Assembly (NCBI RefSeq): GCF_019443745.1
Contig: NZ_CP050948.1
Coordinates: forward strand, 2,794,001 to 2,858,000
Origin: Iamia sp. SCSIO 61187
GTDB taxonomy: Bacteria; Actinomycetota; Acidimicrobiia; Acidimicrobiales; Iamiaceae
Reading direction: 5' to 3'
Length of the DNA stretch: 64,000 nt
Shown here in pieces: positions 54,815-63,225 of this stretch (position 1 is the stretch's first letter; each line of letters opens with the position of its first letter). The translations under genes were made by a program, and so were the position numbers. Below the pieces are notes generated by a model that worked only from the letters and a program-made list of their open reading frames with translations, had not been told where the DNA came from and ran no database searches.

Positions 54815-56089
54815 CTACCGCCGGGCCCTCGCCCACCAGCCCTCGACCGCCGCCGCGGCCAGGACGACGAGGGCCAGGTCGGCGGGGACCCGGAAGCGGG
54901 GGTTGCCGTAGAACGCGACGGCCACGAGCGTCACCATCACCGGCAGGGCGAGCAGGAGGACGACGGGCCGCCCCGCCCGCCGGAGCCGGACCGCTCCGGC
55001 CGCGGCCAGCGGCACCAGGAGGGCGAGCGTCGCCAGACCGGCCCACGACACCGGGCGGGGCCGGTTCTGGAGGACGTCGAGCTCGACGCCGTCGGAGGGC
55101 CGGAAGACCCCCCACAGCCGCCCGACCCGCGCTGCCCCCACCTCGGGCAGCGCCCCCAGGTTCTGGCGGACGTGGTCCTCGGCGTCGGCTCGGATCCGGG
55201 CCGAGAAGACCGACTCCTCCAGCGTCTGGTTGGAGTGCTCGGCGAAGCACTCCGACGACCACCCTCCGACCTGGGAGCCGGCGTAGGTCAGGTCGCAGTT
55301 CGCCCCGGCGAAGGCGCTGTCGGCCGAGGCCGAGAGCAGGACCCGCTCCTCGAAGCGCCCGGCGTTGTAGGCCAGCCACGGGGCCAGCACCACCCCGCAC
55401 GCGACCGTGGCCACGACCACGAGGGCGGCACGAGGGCGCCAGCCGTCGAGGCTCGGGGCCCACAGGGCGACCGGCACCACGGTGAACCCGAGCAGCGCCA
55501 GCCCCTCTCCCCGGGTCAGGCCGGCCAGCGCCACGACCGCCCCGAGCGCCGCCGCCTCCGCGACCCGGCGGGGCCCGGCGCCGTCCCAGATCCGGTGGGC
55601 GAGGAGGAGGGCCCCGGCGACGGCGACGGCGTAGAGGGGCTCGGGCATCAGCTGGCCGTCGTTGGCCCACAGCACGGGGGCGACGGCGGCCAGGGCGGCG
55701 GCCACGATCCCGGCTCGCGGCCCGGCCAGGCGCCGGCCGAGGAGGGCCACCAGCGGCACCACGGTGGCGCCGATGAGGGCCGTGACGACCCGGTGGGCCC
55801 CGAACGACGACAGCCCCAGCTTCGAGGCCAGGGCCAGCACGACCACCAGGAGCGGCGGGTGGTCGGCGCTCGGCGCCCCGTCGGCCCGGTAGGGGGCCAC
55901 GAAGCCCAGCCCGTCGGCCACCGCTCGGGCCTGGCGGTGGTAGTAGATCGGGTCGAAGGTGACCAGGAAGCCGGGCTCGGAGGGCACGGTCGACCCGGCC
56001 ACGTAGGCCAGGCGCACGGCCACGGCCACGGCCAGGGCCGCGAGGACCCACGGCCAGAACCGGCCCGACCCCTCCCCTGCGTCGGTCAC
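54815..56089 (-). CDS. Glycosyltransferase family 39-like membrane protein inserted in the his operon
   Basis: A 424-aa polytopic protein with about nine helices. After helix 1 comes [20 protein letters not shown] and [19 protein letters not shown]; the HPPLL motif and an acidic first-loop residue (FDPIYYH) are those of family-39 glycosyltransferases. A periplasmic loop has three cysteines or so ([22 protein letters not shown]). The GTG at 56089 overlaps the hisF stop as GTGA, so it is translated with hisF although it has no part in histidine synthesis. The polyprenyl-phosphate sugar donor and acceptor are unknown. The frame to 57676 runs antisense to the next genes and is shadow. Confidence 0.8.
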   Translation of the reverse strand: MTDAGEGSGRFWPWVLAALAVAVAVRLAYVAGSTVPSEPGFLVTFDPIYYHRQARAVADGLGFVAPYRADGAPSADHPPLLVVVLALASKLGLSSFGAHRVVTALIGATVVPLVALLGRRLAGPRAGIVAAALAAVAPVLWANDGQLMPEPLYAVAVAGALLLAHRIWDGAGPRRVAEAAALGAVVALAGLTRGEGLALLGFTVVPVALWAPSLDGWRPRAALVVVATVACGVVLAPWLAYNAGRFEERVLLSASADSAFAGANCDLTYAGSQVGGWSSECFAEHSNQTLEESVFSARIRADAEDHVRQNLGALPEVGAARVGRLWGVFRPSDGVELDVLQNRPRPVSWAGLATLALLVPLAAAGAVRLRRAGRPVVLLLALPVMVTLVAVAFYGNPRFRVPADLALVVLAAAAVEGWWARARR

Positions 56090-56862
56090 GCCGACGGCCG
56101 GACCGTGATCCCCGCTGCGGCCATGACCGCCTTGGCGTCGGCCACCGAGTGCTCCGCCCAGTGGAAGATCGAGGCGGCGAGCACGGCATCGGCGCCACCC
56201 TCGAGGACGCCGGCGACGAGGTGGTCGAGCGTCCCCACGCCCCCGCTGGCGATCACCGGGACGGTCACGGCGTCGCTGACCGCCCGGGTGAGCTCGACGT
56301 CGAAGCCGTCGCGGGTGCCGTCGCGGTCCATCGAGGTGAGGAGGATCTCGCCCGCGCCGCGGTCGACCGCCTCCACCGCCCACGCCACCGCGTCGAGGGC
56401 GGTGGGGTTGCGACCGCCGTGGGTGTAGACGCCCCACCCGCGGAGGGGGTCGTCGACGTCGCGCCGCCGGGCGTCGATGGCGACGACCGCGCACTGCGAC
56501 CCGAACTCGGTGGCCACCTCGGTGATGGCCTCGGGGCGGGCGATGGCGGCGGTGTTGAGCGACACCTTGTCGGCGCCGGCGCGGAGCATGCGGCGGGCGT
56601 CCTCGACGGTGCGGATCCCGCCGCCCACGGTCAAGGGGATGAAGACCTCCTCGGCCGTCCGGGCCACCACCTCGACCATGGTGTCGCGCTCGTCGGAGCT
56701 GGCGGTGATGTCGAGGAACACCAGCTCGTCGGCGCCCTCGGCGTCGTAGCGGGCGGCCAGCTCGACGGGGTCGCCGGCGTCGCGGAGGCCCACGAAGTTC
56801 GTGCCCTTGACCACCCGGCCACCGGTCACGTCGAGGCAGGGGATCACCCGGGCGGAGCGCAT
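56086..56862 (-). CDS. hisF: Imidazole glycerol phosphate synthase subunit HisF
   Basis: HisF is the cyclase subunit that, with HisH, makes imidazole glycerol phosphate and AICAR. The 258-aa barrel has [19 protein letters not shown] with the catalytic aspartate, [62 protein letters not shown] with the second catalytic aspartate and [13 protein letters not shown]. The ATG at 56862 is 8 nt after TACGGT, with a GGAGA in between. It is separated from hisA by a plus-strand three-gene insert and the GNAT gene, so the his genes form two transcripts. Confidence 0.97.
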   Translation of the reverse strand: MRSARVIPCLDVTGGRVVKGTNFVGLRDAGDPVELAARYDAEGADELVFLDITASSDERDTMVEVVARTAEEVFIPLTVGGGIRTVEDARRMLRAGADKVSLNTAAIARPEAITEVATEFGSQCAVVAIDARRRDVDDPLRGWGVYTHGGRNPTALDAVAWAVEAVDRGAGEILLTSMDRDGTRDGFDVELTRAVSDAVTVPVIASGGVGTLDHLVAGVLEGGADAVLAASIFHWAEHSVADAKAVMAAAGITVRPSA

Positions 56863-56870
56863 GATCTCCG

Positions 56871-56876
56871 ACCGTA
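56871..56876 (-). promoter_or_regulatory. Predicted -10 element (TACGGT) for hisF
   Basis: TACGGT lies 8 nt before the hisF ATG, in the 43-nt divergent spacer with the plus-strand gene at 56906. Confidence 0.45.
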
Positions 56877-56905
56877 CCGGCCGCCCGTCGTGGGAGGCTC
56901 ATGGG

Positions 56906-57709
56906 ATGGACCTCACCGCCCGCCGTGACCGTCTGCGCGAGCTGCACCGGGAGGGGACGTTCGTCATCCCCAACCCCTTCGACCGGGGGTCGGCCCGGAT
57001 CCTCGCCCGCCTGGGGTTCGAGGCCCTGGCGACCACCAGCGCCGGGTTGGCCAACAGCCGGGGGCTGATGGACATGGCCATCGACCGCGACATCCTCCTG
57101 GCCCACGTGGCCGACCTGGCCCCGGCCACCGACCTGCCGCTCCACGTCGACGCCGAGCGGTGCTTCGCCGACGACCCCGCCGGCGTGGCCGAGACGGTGC
57201 GGCTCCTGGGCGAGGCCGGGGCGGCGGGCTGCTCGATCGAGGACTGGGACCCGGCCGCCGACGCCTTCACGCCGCTGCCCGAGGCCGTGGCCCGGGTCGA
57301 GGCGGCCGCGGGGGCGGCGTCCGACGCCGGGATGGTGCTGACCGCTCGCTGCGAGCACCACCTCCACGGCGTGGACGACCTCGACGCCACCGTCGAGCGG
57401 CTGGTCGCCTACCGCGACGCTGGGGCCGACGTCGTCTACGCCCCCGGGCTCCTCGACGCCGCCCAGGTCACCCGGATCGTGGCCGAGACGGCGACGGCGG
57501 TGAACTGCATCCTCCTCGCCGGCGGGCTGTCGGTGCCGGAGATGGCTGCGGCGGGGGTGCGGCGGGTCTCGCTCGGCAGCGGGCTGTCGAGCGCGGCGTA
57601 CGGTGCCGTGGCCACCGGCGCCCAGCACGTCCTCGACCACGGGGTCCTCGATCCCGGCCTCCCCCGCCTGCCGCACGCGGTCGCGGCGGCGGCGTTCGGC
57701 CGCTCGTGA
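56906..57709 (+). CDS. Isocitrate lyase/PEP mutase superfamily protein
   Basis: A 267-aa barrel protein of the PEP mutase/isocitrate lyase superfamily. It begins LRELHREGTFVIPNPFDRGSARILARLGFEAL, matching the 'F..PN.wD..sA......G' start of PEP mutase-like proteins, with ATTSAGLANSRG, LPLHVDAERCFAD for the metal site and GCSIEDWDP in place of the usual N-I-E-D. The KKCGH motif of isocitrate lyase is absent, so it is not ICL; carboxyphosphonoenolpyruvate-mutase-like or oxaloacetate decarboxylase-like chemistry is possible. The ATG at 56906 has GGGAGG about 8 nt upstream. It overlaps the phosphatase gene by GTGA and with it forms part of a plus-strand insert in the his region. Confidence 0.83.
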   Translation: MDLTARRDRLRELHREGTFVIPNPFDRGSARILARLGFEALATTSAGLANSRGLMDMAIDRDILLAHVADLAPATDLPLHVDAERCFADDPAGVAETVRLLGEAGAAGCSIEDWDPAADAFTPLPEAVARVEAAAGAASDAGMVLTARCEHHLHGVDDLDATVERLVAYRDAGADVVYAPGLLDAAQVTRIVAETATAVNCILLAGGLSVPEMAAAGVRRVSLGSGLSSAAYGAVATGAQHVLDHGVLDPGLPRLPHAVAAAAFGRS

Positions 57710-58281
57710 CCACCTCGCGGCTCCTCCTCGTCCGCCACGGCCACACCGACTGGGCCGCGACCCGTCGCCACACCGGGCGCACGGACGTCCCCCTCAACGC
57801 CGAGGGCGAGGCCCGGGCGCGCGACCTGGCCGGCCTGCTGCCCCTCGACGACGTCGTCGCGGTGTGGTCGAGCCCCCTCGTCCGGGCCCGGCGCACCGCC
57901 GAGCTGGCCGGGTTGGCCGTCGACGAGGTCCTCGACGACCTCGTCGAGTGGGACTACGGCTGGGCCGAGGGCCGGACCACCGCCGAGATCCGGGAGGAGC
58001 GGCCCGGCTGGACGGTGTGGGACGCACCCGACCCGGAGCGGGAGACGGCCGACGAGGTCGGGGCGCGGGTCGACCGGGTCATCGCCCGGGCCCGCACCCT
58101 CGACGGCACCGTCGTCCTCGTCGCCCACGCCCACCTGCTGCGGATCCTGGGCGCCCGCTGGCTCGGGCTCCCCGCCCTCGTCGGCCGTCACCTGACCCTC
58201 GACCCCGGCGGCTGGGCCCTCCTCGGCTGGGAGCGGGAGACGCCGGTCATCGAGCGCTGGAACGTCGCCGCTCCCGGGTGA
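57706..58281 (+). CDS. Histidine phosphatase (phosphoglycerate mutase-like) family protein
   Basis: A 191-aa histidine phosphatase. The catalytic LLLVRHGHTDW (RHG) carries the phosphorylated His and Arg; RTDVPLNAEGEARAR, WSSPLVRARRTAEL, EWDYGWAEGRT and LVAHAHLLRILGARW supply the remaining catalytic pocket including the second His. Substrate unknown: family members dephosphorylate sugar phosphates, nucleotides or histidinol phosphate. Its place among his genes makes a histidinol-phosphate phosphatase role (the missing HisN/HisB-N step) worth testing, though this is inference. The GTG start overlaps the preceding stop by 4 nt. Confidence 0.88.
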   Translation: MTTSRLLLVRHGHTDWAATRRHTGRTDVPLNAEGEARARDLAGLLPLDDVVAVWSSPLVRARRTAELAGLAVDEVLDDLVEWDYGWAEGRTTAEIREERPGWTVWDAPDPERETADEVGARVDRVIARARTLDGTVVLVAHAHLLRILGARWLGLPALVGRHLTLDPGGWALLGWERETPVIERWNVAAPG

Positions 58282-58316
58282 CGGCGCCGGGCGGCACGGG
58301 GAGGGATGATGCGGGC

Positions 58317-59324
58317 ATGACCGCCACCTCCCGCCGCCTCGTCCTCGCCTCCCGCCCGACCGGCATGGTCGACGGCGACGTCGTCCGGGTCGAGGAGGTG
58401 CCGGTCCCCGAGCCCGAGCCGGGCCAGGCGGTGGTGCGGGTCCGCTACGTGTCGATCGACCCGACGATCAGGGGGTGGATGGACGACCGCCCCGGCTACC
58501 TGCCGCCGATCGAGCTCGGCGCCGTGGTGCGCAGCGGCGGGATCGGCGAGGTCGTCGCCAGCGCCAGCGACCGGTACCCGGTGGGTGCATCGGTGTTCGG
58601 GATGCTCGGCTGGCAGGACCACGCCATCGTCGACGAGGGCGAGGCGGGGGCCCAGATCCTCCCCGACGGCGTCGAGGCCACCTCGGCCCTCAGCGTCTTC
58701 GGCGTCACCGGCATGACCGCCTACTTCGGGCTGCTCGACGTGGGCCGACCCGCCGAGGGCGACACCGTCGTCGTCTCCGGCGCCGCCGGCGCCACCGGCT
58801 CGATCGTGGGCCAGATCGCCAAGATCAAGGGCGCCGGCCGGGTCGTCGGCATCGCCGGCGGGCCCGAGAAGTGCGCCTGGATCGTCGACGAGCTCGGCTT
58901 CGACGCCGCCATCGACTACAAGGCCGACGACGTCGCCGCCCGGCTGGCCGAGCTGTGCCCCGACGGCGTCGACGTCTTCTTCGACAACGTCGGCGGCTCC
59001 ATCCTCGAGGCCGTCCTCGACAACCTGGCCCTGCGCGCCCGCGTCGTCCTGTGCGGTGCCATCTCGATCTACAACGACCGCGACGGCGCCCCCGGCATCC
59101 CCAACACCTTCGAGCTGATCAACACCCGGTCGCGGATGGAGGGCTTCTTGGTCCTCGACTACGTCGACCGGTTCCTCGAGGGTCAGCTGGAGATGTTCGG
59201 CTGGGTGGCCGAGGGCCGCATCCAGCACCGCGAGCACGTGGTCGACGGCCTGGAGAACGCCGTCGACGCCCTCAACCTGCTCTTCACGGGGGGCAACTCC
59301 GGCAAGGTGATCGTCGCCGTGTGA
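58317..59324 (+). CDS. NADP-dependent oxidoreductase, medium-chain dehydrogenase/reductase family (double-bond reductase type)
   Basis: A 335-aa cytosolic reductase similar to curcumin reductase CurA and leukotriene B4 12-hydroxydehydrogenase. It shows RRLVLASRPTGMVDGDVV, VRYVSIDPTIRGWMDDRPGYLPP, the NADP-binding VVSGAAGATGSIVGQIAKIKG, GIAGGPEKCAWIVDELGFDAAIDYKA and DVFFDNVGGSILEAVL, CGAISIYN. It lacks the zinc-binding residues of alcohol dehydrogenases. The ATG at 58317 is preceded by GGGGAGGG. It is the third plus-strand gene of the insert, 35 nt after the phosphatase, and converges on the GNAT gene with 15 nt between stops. Confidence 0.93.
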   Translation: MTATSRRLVLASRPTGMVDGDVVRVEEVPVPEPEPGQAVVRVRYVSIDPTIRGWMDDRPGYLPPIELGAVVRSGGIGEVVASASDRYPVGASVFGMLGWQDHAIVDEGEAGAQILPDGVEATSALSVFGVTGMTAYFGLLDVGRPAEGDTVVVSGAAGATGSIVGQIAKIKGAGRVVGIAGGPEKCAWIVDELGFDAAIDYKADDVAARLAELCPDGVDVFFDNVGGSILEAVLDNLALRARVVLCGAISIYNDRDGAPGIPNTFELINTRSRMEGFLVLDYVDRFLEGQLEMFGWVAEGRIQHREHVVDGLENAVDALNLLFTGGNSGKVIVAV

Positions 59325-59339
59325 GGTGCCCTCCACCGT

Positions 59340-60131
59340 TCAGCGGGGTGCCGAGACCCGGTAGTGGTAGGCGTGGCTGGGGGTGAAGCCCGTGCCGCGG
59401 TACAGGGCCTGGGCCCCGGGGTTGTCCACCTCGACCTGGAGGTAGGCGTCGGTGGCGCCGGCCCCGAGCCCCGCCCCGGCGAGGGCGCAGAGCACGGTGC
59501 GAGCGGCGCCGCGGCGCCGGTGGGCGGGCGCCGTGCCCATCCCGAACACCCCGAGCCACCGTCCCTCGACCACGCTGAAGCCGACCCCGGCGAGGTCGCC
59601 GTCGCGGCGCGCCACGGCGGCCAGGGCGCCCGGGCCCAGGTCCTGGAGGAGCCGCCCGTAGGCCTCGACCCGGCTCCGGGACGCATCGTCGTCGCCGTGG
59701 ACGGCGCCGTAGCGGCGAGCCCAGGCCTCGTCCACGCCGACCGCCACCTCGACGGTGACCTCCTCGGCCCCGGAGGCGGCGCCCACGTCGGCGAGCGGGG
59801 CGACGAGCATGTCGACCGGGGCCTCGACCTCCCACCCCCGGTCGGCCAGCAGCCGGTCGAGGGCGGCGGCGGACGGGTCCGCGGTGGAGATGACCACGGC
59901 GATCCGGAACCCGCGCTCGTCGTACCAGCCGGCCAGGCGGTCGATCACCGCCTCGGCCCGGGCCGGGTCGGCACCCGCGCCGACGGGCGGCAGCACCGAG
60001 TTGCACCGCCGGAAGGGCAGGCCGGGCGCGCACTTGGCCGCCCAGCCGTCGACGACGTGGGTCTCGGGCGACGCCGTGGCCCGGGCCGCGACCTCGTCGA
60101 GCTCCCGCGCCGGGTCCGGTTGGGTCGCCAT
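59340..60131 (-). CDS. GNAT-family N-acetyltransferase (tandem fold)
   Basis: A 263-aa acetyltransferase. The C-terminal GNAT domain has LAAVARRDGDLAGVGFSVVEGRWLGVFGMGTAPAHRRRGAARTVL, in which HRRRGAA is the acetyl-CoA pyrophosphate loop (R/Q-x-x-G-x-A), and ends with YRGTGFTPSHAYHYR. The N-terminal half (RRCNSVLPPVG to FRIAVVIS) resembles a degenerate second GNAT fold, seen in double-GNAT proteins. Substrate unknown. The ATG at 60131 has GAGGA upstream and lies 20 nt after the hisA stop, so it is the last gene of hisDCBHA. It occupies the place of impA in the Mycobacterium his cluster as I recall it. Confidence 0.87.
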   Translation of the reverse strand: MATQPDPARELDEVAARATASPETHVVDGWAAKCAPGLPFRRCNSVLPPVGAGADPARAEAVIDRLAGWYDERGFRIAVVISTADPSAAALDRLLADRGWEVEAPVDMLVAPLADVGAASGAEEVTVEVAVGVDEAWARRYGAVHGDDDASRSRVEAYGRLLQDLGPGALAAVARRDGDLAGVGFSVVEGRWLGVFGMGTAPAHRRRGAARTVLCALAGAGLGAGATDAYLQVEVDNPGAQALYRGTGFTPSHAYHYRVSAPR

Positions 60132-60151
60132 CGTCCTCGACGGGGCCTCGC

Positions 60152-60886
60152 CTACGCCGAGCCGGCGGCGGCGAGGGCGTCGTCGATGGAGAGGCTGCCG
60201 TCGTAGAGGGCCTTGCCCACGACCGCTCCGGCGAGGACCCGGATCCCCTCCTCCAGGGCGACCAGGTCCCGCAGGTGGGCGGCCGACCCCACGCCGCCGG
60301 AGGCCACGATGTCGGTCTCGCACTCCTGCAGGAGCAGGCGGTAGGTCTCCACGTCGGGGCCGGTACCGACCCCGTCGACCTCGATCTGGGTCACGACGTA
60401 GGCGACGAAGCCGGCGTCGTCCATCTCCCGGGCCACGTCGAGCAGCTTCCGGCCCGAGCCCTCGGCCCAGCCCCGGACGGCGACCTCGTCGCCCCGGGCG
60501 TCGAGGCCGAGCACGACCCGGCCGGGGTGGCGGGCGGCCACGGCGCGCGCCCAGGCCGGGTCCTCCAGGGCGGCGGTGCCGAGAACGACCCGGGCCACGC
60601 CCGCATCGAGCAGCTCGTCGACGTCGGCGTCGCTGCGGATGCCGCCGCCGGTCTGGACCGGGGTGAGGGTGGAGGCGGCCACGGCCTTGATCACCTCGCG
60701 GTTGGCGCCGTCGCCGGTGCGGGCCCCGTCGAGGTCGACGACGTGGATCCACGGCGATCCGGCGTCGGCGAACACCCGGGCCTGGGCCACCGGGTCGTCG
60801 CCGTAGACGGTCTCCCGGGCGAAGTCGCCCTGGGTCAGCCGCACGCAGCGGCCACCGCGCAGGTCGATGGCAGGGAACAGGTCCAC
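60152..60886 (-). CDS. hisA: ProFAR isomerase HisA (canonical type)
   Basis: HisA isomerises ProFAR to PRFAR in histidine synthesis. The 244-aa barrel has LFPAIDLRGGRCVRLTQGD with the catalytic aspartate, WIHVVDLDGARTG, PVQTGGGIRSDADV, ARVVLGTAAL, VVLGLDARGDEVAVRGWAE, YVVTQIEVDGVGTGPD with the second catalytic aspartate region and VGKALYDG. The stretch after GLDARGDEVAVRGW looks like HisA rather than the dual-function PriA of actinobacteria, in line with a separate trpF in this genome. One nucleotide separates it from the hisH stop. The start is a GTG. Confidence 0.95.
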   Translation of the reverse strand: MDLFPAIDLRGGRCVRLTQGDFARETVYGDDPVAQARVFADAGSPWIHVVDLDGARTGDGANREVIKAVAASTLTPVQTGGGIRSDADVDELLDAGVARVVLGTAALEDPAWARAVAARHPGRVVLGLDARGDEVAVRGWAEGSGRKLLDVAREMDDAGFVAYVVTQIEVDGVGTGPDVETYRLLLQECETDIVASGGVGSAAHLRDLVALEEGIRVLAGAVVGKALYDGSLSIDDALAAAGSA

Positions 60887-60887
60887 G

Positions 60888-61571
60888 TCAGCGCGCCGTG
60901 GGGACGGCGGTGCGGCAGCGGTCGACGAAGGCGCCGAGCAGGCGCAGCCCGTTGGCGGCCGACTTCTCGGGGTGGAACTGGGTCGCCCACAGGGCTCCCC
61001 GTTCGACGACGGCGGTGACCGGGGCCCCGTAGTCGCAGGTGGCGGCCACGTCGGCGGGGTCGGCCACCTCGGCCGCGTAGGAGTGGACGAAGTACACCCA
61101 CGCCGGGTCGGGCTGGCCGTCGGCCATCGGGCTGGGTCGGGTCCAGTCGAGCACGTTCCACTGCATCTGGGGCCGCTTCACACCCTCGGGAAGCAAACGG
61201 ATCTGACCGCCGACCACCCCCAGCCCCGGCACCTCGGGGTTCTCGTCGGAGCCGTCGAAGAGCATCTGCATCCCGACGCAGACGCCGAGGAAGGGCCGCC
61301 CCTCCCCCGCCGCCGCCATCGCCGCCTCGCGGGCCACGGCGGCCAGGCCGGCCGCGGCCAGGGCCTCCATGCAGCGGCCGAAGGCCCCGACGCCGGGCAG
61401 CACCACGCCGTCGGCCTCGGCGATCAGGCCCACATCCGCGGTGAGGTGGGCGTCGGCGCCGACCTTCTGGAGGGCCTTCTGGGCCGACCGGAGGTTGCCG
61501 ATCCCGTAGTCGAGGACCGCGACCAGCGGCGGCCGGCGGTCGCTCTCGTCGGGTCGGGCGTCGTCGCTCAC
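60888..61571 (-). CDS. hisH: Imidazole glycerol phosphate synthase subunit HisH
   Basis: HisH is the glutaminase that feeds ammonia to HisF. The 227-aa protein has AVLDYGIGNLRSAQKAL, GVVLPGVGAFGRCMEAL, the nucleophile LGVCVGMQMLFDGS with the conserved cysteine, PQMQWNVLDW, VYFVHSYAAE, and ATQFHPEKSAANGLRLL with catalytic His and Glu. All catalytic residues are intact. The GTG at 61571 overlaps the hisB stop as GTGA. The first 14 residues are a charged extension. Confidence 0.97.
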   Translation of the reverse strand: MSDDARPDESDRRPPLVAVLDYGIGNLRSAQKALQKVGADAHLTADVGLIAEADGVVLPGVGAFGRCMEALAAAGLAAVAREAAMAAAGEGRPFLGVCVGMQMLFDGSDENPEVPGLGVVGGQIRLLPEGVKRPQMQWNVLDWTRPSPMADGQPDPAWVYFVHSYAAEVADPADVAATCDYGAPVTAVVERGALWATQFHPEKSAANGLRLLGAFVDRCRTAVPTAR

Positions 61572-62161
61572 AGGCTGCCCTTGGTGGACGGGACCCCCGT
61601 GCCCTCGACCCGGACGGCGTCGCGCAGGCAGCGGGACACGCCCTTGAACGTGGCCTCGATGACGTGGTGGGTGTTGCGGCCCGCCTTCTTGGTCACGTGG
61701 AGCGTGATCCCGGCGGCCACCGCGAACGAGTGCCAGAAGTGCTCGACCATCTCCGGGTTGAACGGGGGGTCCCCGAGCGGCAGGACCTCGCCGAAGGGCA
61801 CGTCGTAGACGACGTAGGGCCGCCCCGACAGGTCGAGGGCGACCTCGACCAGCGCCTCGTCCAGCGGGTACAGCCCCGACGCGAACCGCCGGACCCCGGA
61901 CTTGTCACCCAGCGCTTCGCGGAAGGTCTCGCCGAGGAGGATGCCGACGTCCTCGACGGTGTGGTGGGCGTCGACGTGGAGGTCGCCGGTGGCCTCGATG
62001 GTGAGGTCGAACCCGCCGTGACGGCCGACCTGGTCGAGCATGTGGTCGAAGAAGGGCAGGCCGGTGGTGACGGCCACCTTCCCCTCGGGGCCGTCGACGT
62101 CGAGGCTGATCGAGATCGACGTCTCCTTGGTGGTCCGTTGGCGGGACGCGGCGCGTGTCAT
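61568..62161 (-). CDS. hisB: Imidazoleglycerol-phosphate dehydratase
   Basis: HisB removes water from imidazole glycerol phosphate. The 197-aa protein is the monofunctional dehydratase; there is no N-terminal histidinol phosphatase domain. The metal sites are visible in GLPFFDHMLDQVGRHGGFDL, LHVDAHHTVEDVGILLGE, EHFWHSFAVAAGITLHV and GRNTHHVIEATFKG. The ATG at 62161 overlaps the hisC stop as ATGA. Because the phosphatase domain is absent, a separate histidinol-phosphate phosphatase is needed. Confidence 0.97.
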   Translation of the reverse strand: MTRAASRQRTTKETSISISLDVDGPEGKVAVTTGLPFFDHMLDQVGRHGGFDLTIEATGDLHVDAHHTVEDVGILLGETFREALGDKSGVRRFASGLYPLDEALVEVALDLSGRPYVVYDVPFGEVLPLGDPPFNPEMVEHFWHSFAVAAGITLHVTKKAGRNTHHVIEATFKGVSRCLRDAVRVEGTGVPSTKGSL

Positions 62162-63225
62162 GTGAGGACCTCTCGGAGGGATGCGAGGAACCGGTCGTCC
62201 TCGTCGCGGGTGCCGATGGTGACGCGGAGGCACCCGTCGAGACGGGGCCACGACGAGCAGTCGCGCACGAGGACGGAGCGCTCGACGAGCTGGCGCCACA
62301 CGTCGGCGCCGGCGACGGTCGCGGGGCGGAAGAGGATGAAGTTGGCGGCCGACGGCCACACCTCGCACGGCAGGTCGCGCAGGGCGGCCTCGACCCGGCC
62401 CCGCTCCTCGACCAGGCGGGAGACCCGCTCCTCCATGGCGCCGACGTGGTCGAGGGCGGCCAGCCCGGCGACCTGCTTGAGGCTGTCGAGGTGGTACGGC
62501 AGGACGACCTTCTCGAGCTGGGCCACGACCCACGACGGGCCGACGAGGTAGCCGAGGCGGGCGGCGGCCATCGACCAGGTCTTGGAGAAGGTGCGGGTGA
62601 CGACGAGGGGGGTGGCCTCGTCGACCAGCTCGAGGGCCGACCACGGGGCGAACTGGCCGTAGGCCTCGTCCACCACGAGCAGCCCCGGCGCCAGGCCCAG
62701 CACCTCGACGACCGTCTCGGGCGTCTCGACCATGCCCGTGGGGTTGTTGGGCGAGCAGAGGTAGGTGAGCGCCGGCTCGGCCTCGGTCAGGACCCGACGG
62801 ACCTCGTCGAGGTCGAGGGCGAAGTCGACGGTGCGCTCGCCCTCGGCCACCGACGACCCCGTGATCCGGGCGATGTGGGCGTGCAGGGCGTAGGTCGGCT
62901 CGAACACGGCGACGCTCCGCCCCGGCCCGGCGTAGGCGAGCGACAGGGTCTGGAGGACCTCGTTGGACCCGTTGGCCACGAAGACCTGCTCGGGGCCGAC
63001 CCCGTGCAGGGCGCCGATGCGGGTGCGGAGGGCGGTGGCCGCCCGGTCGGGGTAGCGGTGCCAGTCGACGGTGGCGACCGCCGCGGCCACGGCGTCGAGG
63101 AAGGCGGCGGGTGGCGGCTCGGGCGACTCGTTGGTGTTGAGCCGGACGTCCACGTCGACCTGGGCCGAGTGGTACCCGTCCATCAGCCCCACATCGTCCC
63201 GGGGGGCGACGAGCGGCGCGCTCAC
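62158..63225 (-). CDS. hisC: Histidinol-phosphate aminotransferase
   Basis: HisC transfers an amino group to imidazole acetol phosphate using pyridoxal phosphate. The 355-aa fold-type I enzyme has VRLNTNESPEPPP, WHRYPDRAATALRTRIG, VFVANGSNEVLQTL, YLCSPNNPTGMVE, LLVVDEAYGQF and RTFSKTWSMAAARLGYLVG with the PLP lysine, then RVTIGTRDEDDRFL. The GTG at 63225 overlaps the hisD stop (GTGA). The long frame upstream is shadow over hisD. Confidence 0.96.
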   Translation of the reverse strand: MSAPLVAPRDDVGLMDGYHSAQVDVDVRLNTNESPEPPPAAFLDAVAAAVATVDWHRYPDRAATALRTRIGALHGVGPEQVFVANGSNEVLQTLSLAYAGPGRSVAVFEPTYALHAHIARITGSSVAEGERTVDFALDLDEVRRVLTEAEPALTYLCSPNNPTGMVETPETVVEVLGLAPGLLVVDEAYGQFAPWSALELVDEATPLVVTRTFSKTWSMAAARLGYLVGPSWVVAQLEKVVLPYHLDSLKQVAGLAALDHVGAMEERVSRLVEERGRVEAALRDLPCEVWPSAANFILFRPATVAGADVWRQLVERSVLVRDCSSWPRLDGCLRVTIGTRDEDDRFLASLREVLT

